From Brevundimonas sp. (GTDB taxonomy: Bacteria; Pseudomonadota; Alphaproteobacteria; Caulobacterales; Caulobacteraceae): a stretch of 64,000 nucleotides of DNA. Position numbers and translations under genes: made by a program. Of this stretch, positions 19,541 through 28,477 are shown in pieces; positions within the stretch are counted from its first letter, which is position 1; every line of letters starts with the position of its first letter. The notes beneath the pieces were generated by a model, which was not told where the DNA came from, searched no databases, and was given only the letters and a program-made list of their open reading frames with translations. The stretch is from positions 1-64,000 of the forward strand of contig NZ_JAUXQZ010000023.1 in assembly GCF_030682035.1 (NCBI RefSeq), written 5' to 3'.

Positions 19541-20599
19541 TTATTGACCCGCCGTCGCCCGCCCGTCCCGCGCCGCGATCAGGGCCGAGACATTGATGTC
19601 CGATCCGACCACGCAGGTGTCGGCGCTCAACGGACAGATGCCCAGCGTCCGCTCGATCTCGCGCAGCCGCACGACCTCGGGGTTTGAGCGGATCGATTCG
19701 GCCAGTAGCCGGTTAGCCTCGGCCTGTCCCCGCGCCTGGGCGATCCGCGCCTCGGCGTTGGCCCGCTCCAGATTGACCCTCTCCAGCGCGGCGCGGGTGT
19801 TCTGCTCGGCCGTGGTGCGCGACTGGATCGCCGCCAGCACCGTCTCCGGGTAGCGGATCGACCCGACCCACTCCATGCGGATGATCTCCAGCCCCTGCGG
19901 GCCCCATTCGCGTTGCAGGGCCTGCATGGCGCGCTGCAGCACGATCTGGCGTCCAGGCCCAATCAGCTGGCCAGGGCAGTTATCCGCGTCGGGCGTGCCG
20001 GGCGCGACCAGGGCGACCCCGGCCACGGTCGCGGCCGGCGCGATCGGCTGGACCTCCGGACGGGCCGACTGCTGGGCGTTGCAGGCCACCGGCAGCTTCT
20101 CGGTCTCCCGCGCGATGGCGGCGCGCACCGAGGTCCGCAGCGGCCCGTCGATGAAGGCGTCGAACTCCTGCCGCCAGGTCGCATACAGATCCGCCGCCTT
20201 GTCCTCGCGGATGCGGAAGGTCAGGGCTACGTCCGCCGTCATTGGCAGGCCCAGCACGTCCGAGAAGGTGATCTCCTCGTTCTCGCCCCCGTCGGCGTTG
20301 GTCTCCCGCGTATAGCTGTAGGTGCGCTGTAGCGTCTGGTAGGTGCGGATTTTCTCGCCGATGCCTTCCCAGTGAAAGCCGGGCCCCAGTTCGGCGCGCT
20401 GCACCCCGGGGTTGGGCCCGAATTTCGTAGTCTTGATGCCCATGTAGCCGCTCTCGACGGTCACGCTGCACGAGGACACCGCCACCGTCGAAATCAGGAT
20501 CAGCAGGCCGATCAGGGCCACCAGGCTGATGGTGCGCCCCACGGACCCGCCGCCGCGAGGCAGCTTGATTCCGGACAAGCCCGTTCCAAAGTTCGACAT
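19541..20599 (-). CDS. SPFH/Band 7 (prohibitin-like) membrane-anchored protein
   Basis: 352 residues. One membrane helix (about residues 23-43, SLVALIGLLILISTVAVSSC) precedes an SPFH domain: SVTVESGYMGIKTTKFG, a conserved FHWEGIGEKIRTYQTLQRTY, and a coiled-coil region ending VNLERANAEARIAQARGQAE. Prohibitin-like proteins form ring scaffolds at the membrane and often control proteases; no partner is identifiable. The C-terminal tail includes a Cys pair (CPLSADTC). It lies 11 bases after the small membrane protein gene and 48 before thiG, so it sits inside the thi transcription unit. Confidence 0.85.
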   Translation of the reverse strand: MSNFGTGLSGIKLPRGGGSVGRTISLVALIGLLILISTVAVSSCSVTVESGYMGIKTTKFGPNPGVQRAELGPGFHWEGIGEKIRTYQTLQRTYSYTRETNADGGENEEITFSDVLGLPMTADVALTFRIREDKAADLYATWRQEFDAFIDGPLRTSVRAAIARETEKLPVACNAQQSARPEVQPIAPAATVAGVALVAPGTPDADNCPGQLIGPGRQIVLQRAMQALQREWGPQGLEIIRMEWVGSIRYPETVLAAIQSRTTAEQNTRAALERVNLERANAEARIAQARGQAEANRLLAESIRSNPEVVRLREIERTLGICPLSADTCVVGSDINVSALIAARDGRATAGQ

Positions 20600-20610
20600 C
20601 TATCCGCCCC

Positions 20611-20832
20611 TCAACGCTTCAGTGACTTGACGGCCCAGGCCCACAGCCGGGTCGCGGCCCAGACCAGCACCAGAATGCCCGCGATCCCCAGCACCGACGC
20701 CGTGATCAGACTGCCCGCGAAATGGGCTTCCAGCACCGCCGGCACGGCGTAACGGATCAGGAATATGAAGGCGATCACCAGCCCGGCGATCCCGGCGGCC
20801 ACGCCCAGAGCGGTCTTGATCTCTCGGTCCAT
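20611..20832 (-). CDS. Small two-helix membrane protein of unknown function
   Basis: 73 residues from the ATG at 20832, chosen because GGAGGGGGAGCC stands directly upstream; the longer frame to 20895 overlaps thiS. Two hydrophobic helices (ALGVAAGIAGLVIAFIFLI and LITASVLGIAGILVLVWAA) end in a basic tail. No family was recognised. It lies between thiS and the SPFH gene and could be a membrane partner of the latter; that is inference from position only. Confidence 0.7.
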   Translation of the reverse strand: MDREIKTALGVAAGIAGLVIAFIFLIRYAVPAVLEAHFAGSLITASVLGIAGILVLVWAATRLWAWAVKSLKR

Positions 20833-20891
20833 GGCTCCCCCTCCGGTTCTATCAGAGCGCACGGAGAGGTTTCGCGCAAAGGCTTTCGGCT

Positions 20892-21089
20892 TCAACCCCC
20901 GCCGACGAACTGCACCAGTTCGATCCGGTCCCCCTCGGCCAGCGCCGTCGCCGCGTGCAGCGACCGCGGCACGATCTCCAGATTCCGCTCGACCGCCACC
21001 TTGCGAACGTCCAGACCCAGCTCCTCCACGAGGGCCAGAATGGTCGCCGCCTCAACCTCGCGAAGTTCACCGTTGACCTGAATGCGCAT
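20892..21089 (-). CDS. thiS: Sulfur-carrier protein ThiS
   Basis: 65 residues, normal for ThiS. It has a ubiquitin-like beta-grasp start [12 protein letters not shown], then [13 protein letters not shown] with the C-terminal Gly-Gly that is adenylated and thiocarboxylated. It supplies sulfur to ThiG. It is the first gene of the minus-strand set thiS - small membrane protein - SPFH - thiG, divergent from aroQ with 100 bases between. No thiamine-pyrophosphate riboswitch consensus was found in that interval. Confidence 0.93.
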   Translation of the reverse strand: MRIQVNGELREVEAATILALVEELGLDVRKVAVERNLEIVPRSLHAATALAEGDRIELVQFVGGG

Positions 21090-21189
21090 GCCGTTACGTC
21101 ACTCTGTTCCGCGCGACGTTTTGATAACCGCCACGCCTCAGCTAAAAGGCCCGTCCGATTCCGGTCGGAACCCGTAGTTCCACGAGCTC

Positions 21190-21678
21190 ATGCCCGATCA
21201 ACCCGTCCTCTACGTCCTGAACGGCCCTAACCTCAACCTGCTTGGGGTGCGCGAGCCCGACATCTACGGACGTGAGACCCTCGGCGACATTCAGGCTCTC
21301 TGCGAAACCGCCGCCTCCGGCGCCAGCGTCGTCTTCCGCCAGACCAACCACGAAGGCGAACTGATCGACTGGGTCCAGGAAGCCCGCACAAAGGCGGCGG
21401 CGCTGGTGATCAATCCCGCCGGCTACGGTCACACCTCGGTGGCCCTGCTGGATGCGCTGAAGACGCTGACGATCCCGATCGTCGAATGCCACCTCTCCAA
21501 TCCGGCGGCGCGCGAGCGCTTCCGCCATCGCTCCCATGTCTCGTCGGTCGCGGCCGGCGTGGTTTCGGGCTTCGGCTCATTCAGCTACGAACTGGCCGTC
21601 AAGGCCGCCCTCAAGCTGGCGCAGGAACGCAGCCAGCCCGCGGGCCGTTCGGTTCAAGACGACAAGAAGAGGCTCTAA
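21190..21678 (+). CDS. aroQ: Type II 3-dehydroquinate dehydratase
   Basis: Third step of the shikimate pathway. The 162 residues include [19 protein letters not shown] with the catalytic Tyr and Arg region, the [17 protein letters not shown] loop, [17 protein letters not shown] with the catalytic His, and [18 protein letters not shown]. The C-terminus is slightly extended with polar residues. accB starts 5 bases after its stop, and the order aroQ-accB-accC is widespread in proteobacteria. Confidence 0.97.
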   Translation: MPDQPVLYVLNGPNLNLLGVREPDIYGRETLGDIQALCETAASGASVVFRQTNHEGELIDWVQEARTKAAALVINPAGYGHTSVALLDALKTLTIPIVECHLSNPAARERFRHRSHVSSVAAGVVSGFGSFSYELAVKAALKLAQERSQPAGRSVQDDKKRL

Positions 21679-21683
21679 CACCC

Positions 21684-22193
21684 ATGGCCGATCCCAAGAC
21701 CCCCGCGCCCGAGCTCAAGAACGAGTCGGGGATCGACACCACCCTGGTGCGCCAGCTGGCCGATATCCTGAACGACACCTCCCTGACGGAGATCGAGGTC
21801 GAGCAGGGCGAGTTGCGCATCCGGGTGGCCCGCGAAGTCGTGGCCGCCCCGGTCATGCAATATTCCGCCGCTCCGCCCGCCCATGTGCCCGCTCCTGTCG
21901 CCGCGGCCTCCCCGGCATCCATGCCGTCGGACCCCGCCACCATCGTCGCCAAATCCGGCGAAGAGGTGAAGTCTCCCATGGTCGGCACCGTCTATCTGCA
22001 GGCCTCGCCGGAAGCGCCGCCGTTCGCCCAGGCCGGCGACAAGGTCAAGAAGGGCCAGACCCTGCTGATCGTCGAGGCCATGAAGACGATGAACCCGATC
22101 CAGTCTCCTCGCGACGGCGTCGTCAAGGAAATCCTGGTCGGCGACGCCCAGCCGGTCGAGTTCGGCGAGCCCCTCGTCCTGCTCGAGGCGTAA
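21684..22193 (+). CDS. accB: Biotin carboxyl carrier protein of acetyl-CoA carboxylase
   Basis: 169 residues. The N-terminal acidic region LTEIEVEQGELRIRVAREV is followed by a Pro/Ala-rich linker and a C-terminal biotinyl domain with the biotin site IVEAMKTMNPI, where Lys in AMKT is biotinylated, and SPRDGVVKEILVGDAQPVEF. It carries the carboxyl group in the first step of fatty acid synthesis. accC begins 3 bases after the stop. Confidence 0.97.
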   Translation: MADPKTPAPELKNESGIDTTLVRQLADILNDTSLTEIEVEQGELRIRVAREVVAAPVMQYSAAPPAHVPAPVAAASPASMPSDPATIVAKSGEEVKSPMVGTVYLQASPEAPPFAQAGDKVKKGQTLLIVEAMKTMNPIQSPRDGVVKEILVGDAQPVEFGEPLVLLEA

Positions 22194-22196
22194 GCC

Positions 22197-23549
22197 ATGT
22201 TTACGAAAGTCCTCATCGCCAACCGCGGCGAAATCGCCCTGCGCATTCATCGCGCCTGCAAGGAGATGGGCATCTCCACCGTCGCCGTGCACTCCGAAGC
22301 CGACCGCGGCGCCATGTGGGTACGGCTGGCCGACGAGAGCGTCTGCATCGGCCCGGCGCCGGCGGCCAAGAGCTACCTCAACATCCCGTCGATCATCGCC
22401 GCCGCCGAGATCACCGGCGCCCAGGCGATCCACCCCGGCTACGGTTTCCTGTCCGAGAACGCCCGCTTCGCCGAGATCGTCGAAGCCCACGGCATGACCT
22501 TCATCGGACCCAGGCCCGAACACATCCGGGTCATGGGCGACAAGATCACCGCCAAACAGACGGTGCTCGAGGCCGGCATCCCCTGCGTTCCCGGCTCGGC
22601 CGGGGAGGTCGAGACCATCGAGGACGCCATCGAGGCCTCGAAATCGATCGGCTTCCCTCTGATCGTCAAGGCCGCCGCCGGCGGCGGCGGACGCGGCATG
22701 AAGGTCGCCCTGACCGCCGACGACCTGGTCGAGGCCGTTCAGACCGCCCAGTCCGAGGCCACCGCCGCCTTCGGCAACGGCGCCGTCTATATGGAGCGCT
22801 ACCTCCAGAAGCCGCGCCACATCGAGCTTCAGGTCATTGCCGACAGCCACGGCAACGTCGTCCATCTGGGCGAACGCGACTGCTCCCTGCAACGCCGCCA
22901 TCAGAAGATCCTCGAGGAAGCTCCCTCGCCCGCCCTGTCGGCCACCGAGCGCGTCGCCATCGGCGAGACCGTCAACAAGGCCATCGCCGCCATCGGCTAC
23001 CTCGGCGTCGGCACCATCGAATTCCTCTGGGAAGACGGCGAGTTCTTTTTCATCGAGATGAACACGCGGTTGCAAGTCGAGCATCCGGTGACCGAAATGA
23101 TCACCGGCGTCGATCTGGTGCGCGAACAAATCCGCATCGCCGCCGGCCTGCCCCTGTCGTTCACCCAGGCCGACGTGACCTTCACCGGCCACGCCATCGA
23201 ATGCCGGATCAACGCTGAGAACGCTGAAACCTTCACGCCCTCGCCCGGCACGATCGCGGCCTTCCACGCGCCCGGCGGCCTTGGCGTCAGGCTGGATAGC
23301 GCCATCTACGCCGGCTATTCGATCCCGCCCTACTACGACAGTCTGATCGGCAAGCTGATCGTCCACGGCCGTGATCGCGAGGAGTGTATCGCGCGCCTGA
23401 AACGCAGCCTCAACGAAATGGTCATCACCGGCATCGACACCACCATACCCCTGTTCCAGAAGCTGTTGCTGGAACCGGACATCCTGTCCGGCGACTACGA
23501 CATCCACTGGCTGGAAAACTGGGCCAAACGCCAGAAGGTCGAGGCCTGA
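22197..23549 (+). CDS. accC: Biotin carboxylase subunit of acetyl-CoA carboxylase
   Basis: ATP-grasp enzyme that carboxylates biotin on AccB. The 450 residues are normal length. The N-terminus is [20 protein letters not shown], the glycine-rich ATP loop is [13 protein letters not shown], and the downstream conserved segments [37 protein letters not shown] and [10 protein letters not shown] are all intact. It ends in TGA at 23547-23549, which overlaps the only plausible start of aat. Confidence 0.98.
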   Translation: MFTKVLIANRGEIALRIHRACKEMGISTVAVHSEADRGAMWVRLADESVCIGPAPAAKSYLNIPSIIAAAEITGAQAIHPGYGFLSENARFAEIVEAHGMTFIGPRPEHIRVMGDKITAKQTVLEAGIPCVPGSAGEVETIEDAIEASKSIGFPLIVKAAAGGGGRGMKVALTADDLVEAVQTAQSEATAAFGNGAVYMERYLQKPRHIELQVIADSHGNVVHLGERDCSLQRRHQKILEEAPSPALSATERVAIGETVNKAIAAIGYLGVGTIEFLWEDGEFFFIEMNTRLQVEHPVTEMITGVDLVREQIRIAAGLPLSFTQADVTFTGHAIECRINAENAETFTPSPGTIAAFHAPGGLGVRLDSAIYAGYSIPPYYDSLIGKLIVHGRDREECIARLKRSLNEMVITGIDTTIPLFQKLLLEPDILSGDYDIHWLENWAKRQKVEA

Positions 23550-24241
23550 GCGACTCCGCCTTCACCGCCGGCGGGCCGTTCGGCGGCTTCGGCCCCGATG
23601 AACTGCTGAACTGCTACGCCACCGGCGTCTTCCCCATGGGCGAGGCCCGCGACGATCCGCGCATCTTCCTGGTCGAGCCGGAACAGCGCGGCCTGATCCC
23701 GCTGGACGGCTTCCACATCCCGTCCCGCCTGAAGCGCACCGTCCGCGCCGACGGCCACACGATCCGGGTCGATACGGCCTTCGACGCCGTGCTGGATGCC
23801 TGCGCCGCCTCGGGTCCCGGCCGCGACGACAGCTGGATCAACGCCCCGATCCGTCGCCTCTACGGCGAACTGAACGCCCGCGGCCATGCGCACAGCATCG
23901 AATGCTGGCGCGGCGAAACCCTGGTCGGCGGCCTTTACGGCGTCACCCTCGGTGGCGCCTTCTTCGGCGAAAGCATGTTCAGCCGCGAGCGCGACGCGTC
24001 CAAGATCGCCCTGGTGCATCTGGTTGCGCGGTTGAAGCGCGGCGGCTGGCGCTTGCTCGACACCCAGTTCCTGACTGGCCACCTCAGCCAGTTCGGCGCG
24101 GTCGAGACCTCGCAGGCGGCCTATCTCAAACTTCTGCGAGCGGCCCGTCGGCTGAGGCCCAACACCCGTTCGCTGTTCGATCCCATGAGCGGGTCAGAGG
24201 CGCTTTTCTACGCCTTGCAGCCGACGATCCAGGCGTCATAG
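23546..24241 (+). CDS. aat: Leucyl/phenylalanyl-tRNA-protein transferase with no ATG/GTG/TTG near its start
   Basis: Adds Leu or Phe to N-terminal Arg/Lys of proteins (N-end rule). Core segments are present: [70 protein letters not shown] and [18 protein letters not shown]. In frame, the conserved N-terminus is preceded only by CTG codons. The CTG at 23546 overlaps the accC stop as CTGA and has AGAAGG about 7 bases upstream, giving 231 residues. The nearest GTG (23384) would add 54 His/Arg-rich residues shadowing accC. A CTG start coupled to accC termination is the best reading but is not proven. Its 3' end overlaps the convergent DUF2155 gene by 34 bases. Confidence 0.9.
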   Translation: MSDSAFTAGGPFGGFGPDELLNCYATGVFPMGEARDDPRIFLVEPEQRGLIPLDGFHIPSRLKRTVRADGHTIRVDTAFDAVLDACAASGPGRDDSWINAPIRRLYGELNARGHAHSIECWRGETLVGGLYGVTLGGAFFGESMFSRERDASKIALVHLVARLKRGGWRLLDTQFLTGHLSQFGAVETSQAAYLKLLRAARRLRPNTRSLFDPMSGSEALFYALQPTIQAS

Positions 24242-24858
24242 ATCGGATGCTGCAGCCCGCTGACGGCGGGCGAAGAGGCGAACATCCAGCCGCGGAAGAT
24301 CTGGCGCGGTTCATTGACCTGAATGACGCCCCGCGGCTGCAGGCTGACTTCAAGGTAGGCGACAGCGTCGGACACCTGTTCGTCGGGCGCCGAGACCTCA
24401 CAGGCCCGGGCAGTGAAGATCAGCGTGCGCTGGAACCGGACGGGGCGACCCCCCACCTCGACCTCGAACCGCATCGATTCGGCGGTAATCTTGTCGATGG
24501 CTTCGACAATGGCCACGCGACGACGCTGGCGACGGGCGGGGGCGGCCGGGGTTTCAACGCGCTTCACCGGCGCGTCGTCCGCCTTCTCTTCCTCATCTTG
24601 CTTCCCTTCGGCCTCGGCGATCACGATCGGCGGCGTGACCGGGGTCACGGCGATCGGCGAGGCTGGCGCCGGCGCGGCTTCCGGCGCGGGCTCTATCGGT
24701 GGCGCCTGGACCGGAGTCTGGCTATTCAAAGCGGCCGTCGGATCCTGGATCGGAACCGCGTCCTGGGGCAGGTCATTGAGAGCCGAGGCCAGAACCGCGC
24801 CTGACGCCAGAAGTGCTGCCGCGGTCACGCCAGCCAGGATCGACCCCCGGAGCGTCAT
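24208..24858 (-). CDS. DUF2155 family exported protein
   Basis: 216 residues. It has an N-terminal signal-like helix ([20 protein letters not shown]), a long Pro/Ala-rich linker, an acidic patch ([12 protein letters not shown]), a basic patch ([10 protein letters not shown]) and a C-terminal domain with [17 protein letters not shown] and [20 protein letters not shown], the characteristic DUF2155 ending, closing in WIVGCKA. Function is unknown. The family is typically found beside the NDUFA12 gene and aat in alphaproteobacteria, as here. Start ATG 24858 overlaps the upstream NDUFA12 stop as ATGA. Confidence 0.88.
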   Translation of the reverse strand: MTLRGSILAGVTAAALLASGAVLASALNDLPQDAVPIQDPTAALNSQTPVQAPPIEPAPEAAPAPASPIAVTPVTPPIVIAEAEGKQDEEEKADDAPVKRVETPAAPARRQRRRVAIVEAIDKITAESMRFEVEVGGRPVRFQRTLIFTARACEVSAPDEQVSDAVAYLEVSLQPRGVIQVNEPRQIFRGWMFASSPAVSGLQHPIYDAWIVGCKA

Positions 24859-25247
24859 TCCGGCCGCCAGGCTTCGTAGTCACCAGTCGCCGGCGGTCGC
24901 ACGCCATCAGCGGCGAGCGAGCCTTTCGGCCTCCAGGCCATCGGGGTGCCGGTCAGATTGGGCAGATGATCTTCTTCCCAGGCGCGGCGCGCCAGCGGCT
25001 GGTCGGTCGGCAATTCATCAAAGGTATAGTGCAGCCAGCCGTGCCAGTCCGGCGGCACCTTTGAGGCGTCGGCATAGCCGTTGTAGGTCACCCAACGGCG
25101 ACGGCGGCCATCATAGCTCGAGTTGTCTCGGGACAGGTAGTAGCGGTTGCCGAACTCGTCGGTCCCCACATGCTCGCCGCGCTTGGCGATGGTGAAGAAG
25201 GTGCCGATGGTGGCGCCGCTGGTCCAGCCGAAGATCCTGCCTAGCAC
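24855..25247 (-). CDS. NADH:ubiquinone oxidoreductase NDUFA12-type accessory subunit
   Basis: 130 residues from a GTG at 25247 (VLGRIFGWTSGATIGTFFTI). Features of the family are GEHVGTDEFGNRYYLSRD, RRRRWVTYNGYADASKVPPD, WHGWLHYTFDELP and a Pro/Trp-rich C-terminus. The protein is the bacterial counterpart of the mitochondrial complex I subunit B17.2, present in alphaproteobacteria. The GTG is chosen because the family starts just before this motif; the upstream part of the open frame has no family feature. Confidence 0.92.
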   Translation of the reverse strand: MLGRIFGWTSGATIGTFFTIAKRGEHVGTDEFGNRYYLSRDNSSYDGRRRRWVTYNGYADASKVPPDWHGWLHYTFDELPTDQPLARRAWEEDHLPNLTGTPMAWRPKGSLAADGVRPPATGDYEAWRPE

Positions 25248-25452
25248 GTCGGGAATCCACTCACGCTCGGTCGCCCGGCGGAGGCCGGTGACACTGGCCG
25301 CATCATAGAAAGTGGCGAGGCCGGCGTCCAGCACCGCGCGCGCGCCTCGCACCTCAACATCTTGGGGGTAACCGCCTGCGGACACGCCAGATTTATTGCC
25401 GGGATCCCACCTCGCCGCTAATCTGGCCGAAAGGCCACGTCGAGTCCGCCGC

Positions 25453-27858
25453 ATGCGCTTTCCCTTCGCCTCCCTCGCCGCCGCGATGCACCGACCTGCC
25501 CGCGAGATCGAACGTGCGGACGGGATCATCGCTGTGCGCGCGCCCGAGGGCTGGACCGACGTCCAGATCGAGGCTTGGCTGGACTGGGCCGATGCCGAAG
25601 GCCTCACGACGGACGGCGACGATCCGCTGCAAGAGGCGGCCGTCGCCTGGAGCCTGCGTCTTTGTCCCGACAGGGCCGAGGAGCTGTCGGCGACCGTGTT
25701 GCTGGGGCTTGCCTCGCCCGCCCGGACATCGACATTCGCCGCGGGTCTGACCGATCTGTCCCAACCTGGGGCCGCACGCCGACTACAGGCGGAATCCGCT
25801 CTGCGATGGGCCAATCGACTGGCGGCTGGTGCCATCGAAGCCGCAGCAGCGGCGCTGGAACGCGTGGCCGAGGCGGTGTCCCGCTGCGAGGGTCCGCGCG
25901 CCGACTGCGCTGACCCCGTGCGAAATCCCGCCCTCGCGCGCGCGGCGCTCGCCGCGCGTCGGACGGGGGCTGCCGACGCCGACATCCTGCGCGCCATACA
26001 GGGCGAGCGGTTCGACATCGCTCTCCCGCCCCGTGTGTCGCCGCCGCCCATGCTGGCTCTCGCTGACCGCGCCATGATCGCCTCCGGCGCTCCGGAAGCA
26101 CTTGCGGCGGCTGAAGCCGCGCTGGACGGGGATCTGATCCTGACCTTCGATTCCGACACAGCCTGGGCTGTGTCGGAGGCCAGGCGGGCGCCGGCGGTCC
26201 TTCTGTCCCTGACCGCGCTGGAGACGGTCGCCGGAAAGGGATTTGAACCCGCGCTCGGGGATCTCGTGCGCCTCTGGACGACAGCCCTCACGGCCGACGG
26301 CGCCACGGTCGTGACCGTCGGACTGGGCGGACTGGCCGATCTCGTGCTCAACAGCGCGTCCCCCGCCAATGTATCCCGCCCGGACCAACTGGCGAAGCTG
26401 GTCCGGGCGGCGGCGGGCGACGCTTCTACAGCTCTCTTCGTCAACGACCTTGAGGCCGAGCTGCGGCTGGGCCTGTCGCGGCTGTCCGCCTGCGAGGCCT
26501 GGCAGACCGCGGACGGCGGCGTAGCGCGGCGCTTGCGACCGTCCCTGGCCGCTGCGATCAAGCGGCACGGCGGCGACGTCGACGCCGCCGAACGCCACCT
26601 GTTCGGGCGACGAACCCTCGTCGATGCGCCGCGCGTCGACCATACGGCTTTGCGGGCACGAGGCTTTACAGATGTGGAGCTTGAAGGGCTGGAGCAGGCT
26701 CTCACACAGGTCGACAACCTCAACGACGCCTTCCGATCGCCGGTGCTGGACGCAGGCTTTCTGCGGGACGTGCTGGGCTTCGAGGGCGCCGTGGGCGATC
26801 TGTTGCCGCACCTCGGCTTCTCTGCTGATGACATCGCCCTCGCCGAGGCCGGGGTTTTCGGTCATGGCGATCTGCTGGACTGGGACGGCTCTCCTGAGGG
26901 CATTCAGGCTGTCCTGTCGGACCCGGCGGCCTTCGAAGCCGCGCTTCGGGCCGAGCTGGACGCAGTTAGCGCGATCCCCGACACGGCCCCGACGCTGATC
27001 GACTGGCGCACCACGCCGGCGCAAGCCGCGCGTCTGCTGGCCGAAGCCGCGCGGGACGGGCGCTGCGCTATCCGACTGATGCGGGCGACGCCGCCAGCAG
27101 GCCCCCTGCTCGACCTGGTTGAGTCCGAGCCGGCGCCGCGTCCACGCCGCTGGGAGCCGGAGGCCAAGGCCGTCGAGCGGGTGGTGGAAAAGGTTGTAGA
27201 GCGCGAGCGTACCCGTCGCAAACTCCCGGACCGCCGCAAGGGCTATATCCAGAAGGCCGCCGTCGGCGGGCACAAGGTCTACATCCACACCGGCGAATAC
27301 GAGGACGGCGAACTCGGCGAAATCTTCATCGACATGCACAAGGAAGGCGCCGCCTTCCGCTCGCTGATGAACAATTTCGCCATCGCGATCTCGATCGGGC
27401 TCCAGTACGGCGTGCCGCTGGAAGAATTCGTCGACGCCTTCATCTTCACCCGGTTCGAGCCCGCCGGAGCCGTGACGGGCAATGACTCGATCAAGTCCGC
27501 GACTTCGATTCTCGACTACATCTTCCGTGAGCTGGGGGTGTCCTATCTGGACCGGCACGAACTTGCCAACGCCGAGCCCGATCCGTTGAGCAGCAACGGC
27601 TTGGGCACGCTGGCGGGCGACGACGACGCGCCGGAAACCGTCCCGGCCGCCCGGTTCATCTCCAAGGGCTTCGCCCGCGGCACGGCGCCGGACAATCTGG
27701 TCGTCCTGCCGTTCGGCCAGAAGCGGGAGACGCCGGTCACGCCCTATATGCCCACCGAGGCAGTAGCCTGTCCCGCCTGCGGCGACTTCTCTTTGCAGCA
27801 GCGCGGCGCGGGATGGATCTGCGACACTTGCGGGGCAGCGCCGTCGATGCAGGGTTGA
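25453..27858 (+). CDS. NrdJ-like TSCPD-domain protein with an apparently dead reductase barrel
   Basis: 801 residues from the ATG at 25453 (a TTG at 25396 would add 19). From about residue 597 it is clearly related to B12-dependent ribonucleotide reductase Nrd[41 protein letters not shown] and [20 protein letters not shown] (TSCPD domain), then a C-terminal Cys pair motif (CPAC at 773-776, CDTC near 788). From about residue 200 to 560 weaker segments are collinear with NrdJ ([50 protein letters not shown]). The substrate-site motif equivalent to NPCSE, the radical Cys and the surrounding barrel motifs are not seen, and true NrdJ is about 1200 residues. It is read as a pseudoenzyme; role unknown. 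Confidence 0.85.
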   Translation: MRFPFASLAAAMHRPAREIERADGIIAVRAPEGWTDVQIEAWLDWADAEGLTTDGDDPLQEAAVAWSLRLCPDRAEELSATVLLGLASPARTSTFAAGLTDLSQPGAARRLQAESALRWANRLAAGAIEAAAAALERVAEAVSRCEGPRADCADPVRNPALARAALAARRTGAADADILRAIQGERFDIALPPRVSPPPMLALADRAMIASGAPEALAAAEAALDGDLILTFDSDTAWAVSEARRAPAVLLSLTALETVAGKGFEPALGDLVRLWTTALTADGATVVTVGLGGLADLVLNSASPANVSRPDQLAKLVRAAAGDASTALFVNDLEAELRLGLSRLSACEAWQTADGGVARRLRPSLAAAIKRHGGDVDAAERHLFGRRTLVDAPRVDHTALRARGFTDVELEGLEQALTQVDNLNDAFRSPVLDAGFLRDVLGFEGAVGDLLPHLGFSADDIALAEAGVFGHGDLLDWDGSPEGIQAVLSDPAAFEAALRAELDAVSAIPDTAPTLIDWRTTPAQAARLLAEAARDGRCAIRLMRATPPAGPLLDLVESEPAPRPRRWEPEAKAVERVVEKVVERERTRRKLPDRRKGYIQKAAVGGHKVYIHTGEYEDGELGEIFIDMHKEGAAFRSLMNNFAIAISIGLQYGVPLEEFVDAFIFTRFEPAGAVTGNDSIKSATSILDYIFRELGVSYLDRHELANAEPDPLSSNGLGTLAGDDDAPETVPAARFISKGFARGTAPDNLVVLPFGQKRETPVTPYMPTEAVACPACGDFSLQQRGAGWICDTCGAAPSMQG

Positions 27859-27922
27859 TCAACGATTTGGCGCCATGATGCTCCTCGTCGAGCCACGCCC
27901 AAGGCCGAGACCGGAGCCCGCC

Positions 27923-28414
27923 ATGAAGCCGATCCTGACCGCAACCGTCGTCGCCGCACTTGTGGCTGTCGCCCTGCCCGCCGTCGCCCAGAACGCCGGC
28001 CAGATCGCCCGGGTGCGCGGCGGCGCGAGTTGCGCCGGCTGCAACCTGTTCCAGGCAGCCCTGTCGGGGCTCGAGGCGCGCGGCCTGAACCTGTCCGGCG
28101 CGAGACTGCGTCAGGCCGATCTGAGCCTTACGGCAATGAGCCGTACCCGCTTCTCCAACGCCGATCTCCGCGACGTGGAAGCCTACGGCGGCGTCTTCTC
28201 GGGTTCGAACTTCTCGGGCGCTAACATGACCAACGCCAGCTTCGTCGGCGCCTATCTGGACGGGGCGAATTTTTCGGGAGCGACCCTGAGCGGGGTCAAC
28301 TTCTCGGGCGCTTCGATGCGGCGCGCGACGGGCCTGACCCAAGGCCGGCTGAACCAGGCCTGCGGCGATGAGGCGACGCAACTGCCCGGCGGCCTGACCC
28401 TTCCCCGCTGCTAG
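27923..28414 (+). CDS. Secreted pentapeptide-repeat protein with Cys motifs (paralogue 1)
   Basis: 163 residues from the ATG at 27923. A Sec signal (LTATVVAALVAVALPAVAQ) is followed by a CxxC element in GGASCAGCNLFQAAL, then about 17 pentapeptide repeats of A(N/D)LxX type (for example LNLSGARLRQADLSLTAMSR, NFSGANMTNASFVGAYLDGA), and a closing segment QACGDEATQLPGGLTLPRC. Pentapeptide repeats form a right-handed quadrilateral beta-helix. The neighbour at 28478 has the same four-Cys plan, indicating duplication. An exported structural or binding role is inferred. Confidence 0.88.
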   Translation: MKPILTATVVAALVAVALPAVAQNAGQIARVRGGASCAGCNLFQAALSGLEARGLNLSGARLRQADLSLTAMSRTRFSNADLRDVEAYGGVFSGSNFSGANMTNASFVGAYLDGANFSGATLSGVNFSGASMRRATGLTQGRLNQACGDEATQLPGGLTLPRC

Positions 28415-28477
28415 ACGGCCTCGGACCTTACGGCGAATTAAGTAGGGTTTGCCGATGTTTGAAGTCATGAAAGGGGC

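Noticed and set aside
21090..21189. Thiamine-pyrophosphate riboswitch before thiS
   Set aside because: The 100-base gap lacks the CTGAGA and ACCTGA-type core elements and is too short for the full fold.
21675..23507. A 610-codon minus-strand frame opposite accB/accC
   Set aside because: Asp/Gly/Val-rich shadow typical of antisense reading; no domain, while the plus strand encodes clear AccB and AccC.
24855..26834. A 659-codon minus-strand open frame covering NDUFA12 and the NrdJ-like gene
   Set aside because: Only the part from 25247 down shows NDUFA12 features; the rest is antisense to the NrdJ-like gene and Ser/Arg-rich as expected for a shadow in high-GC DNA.
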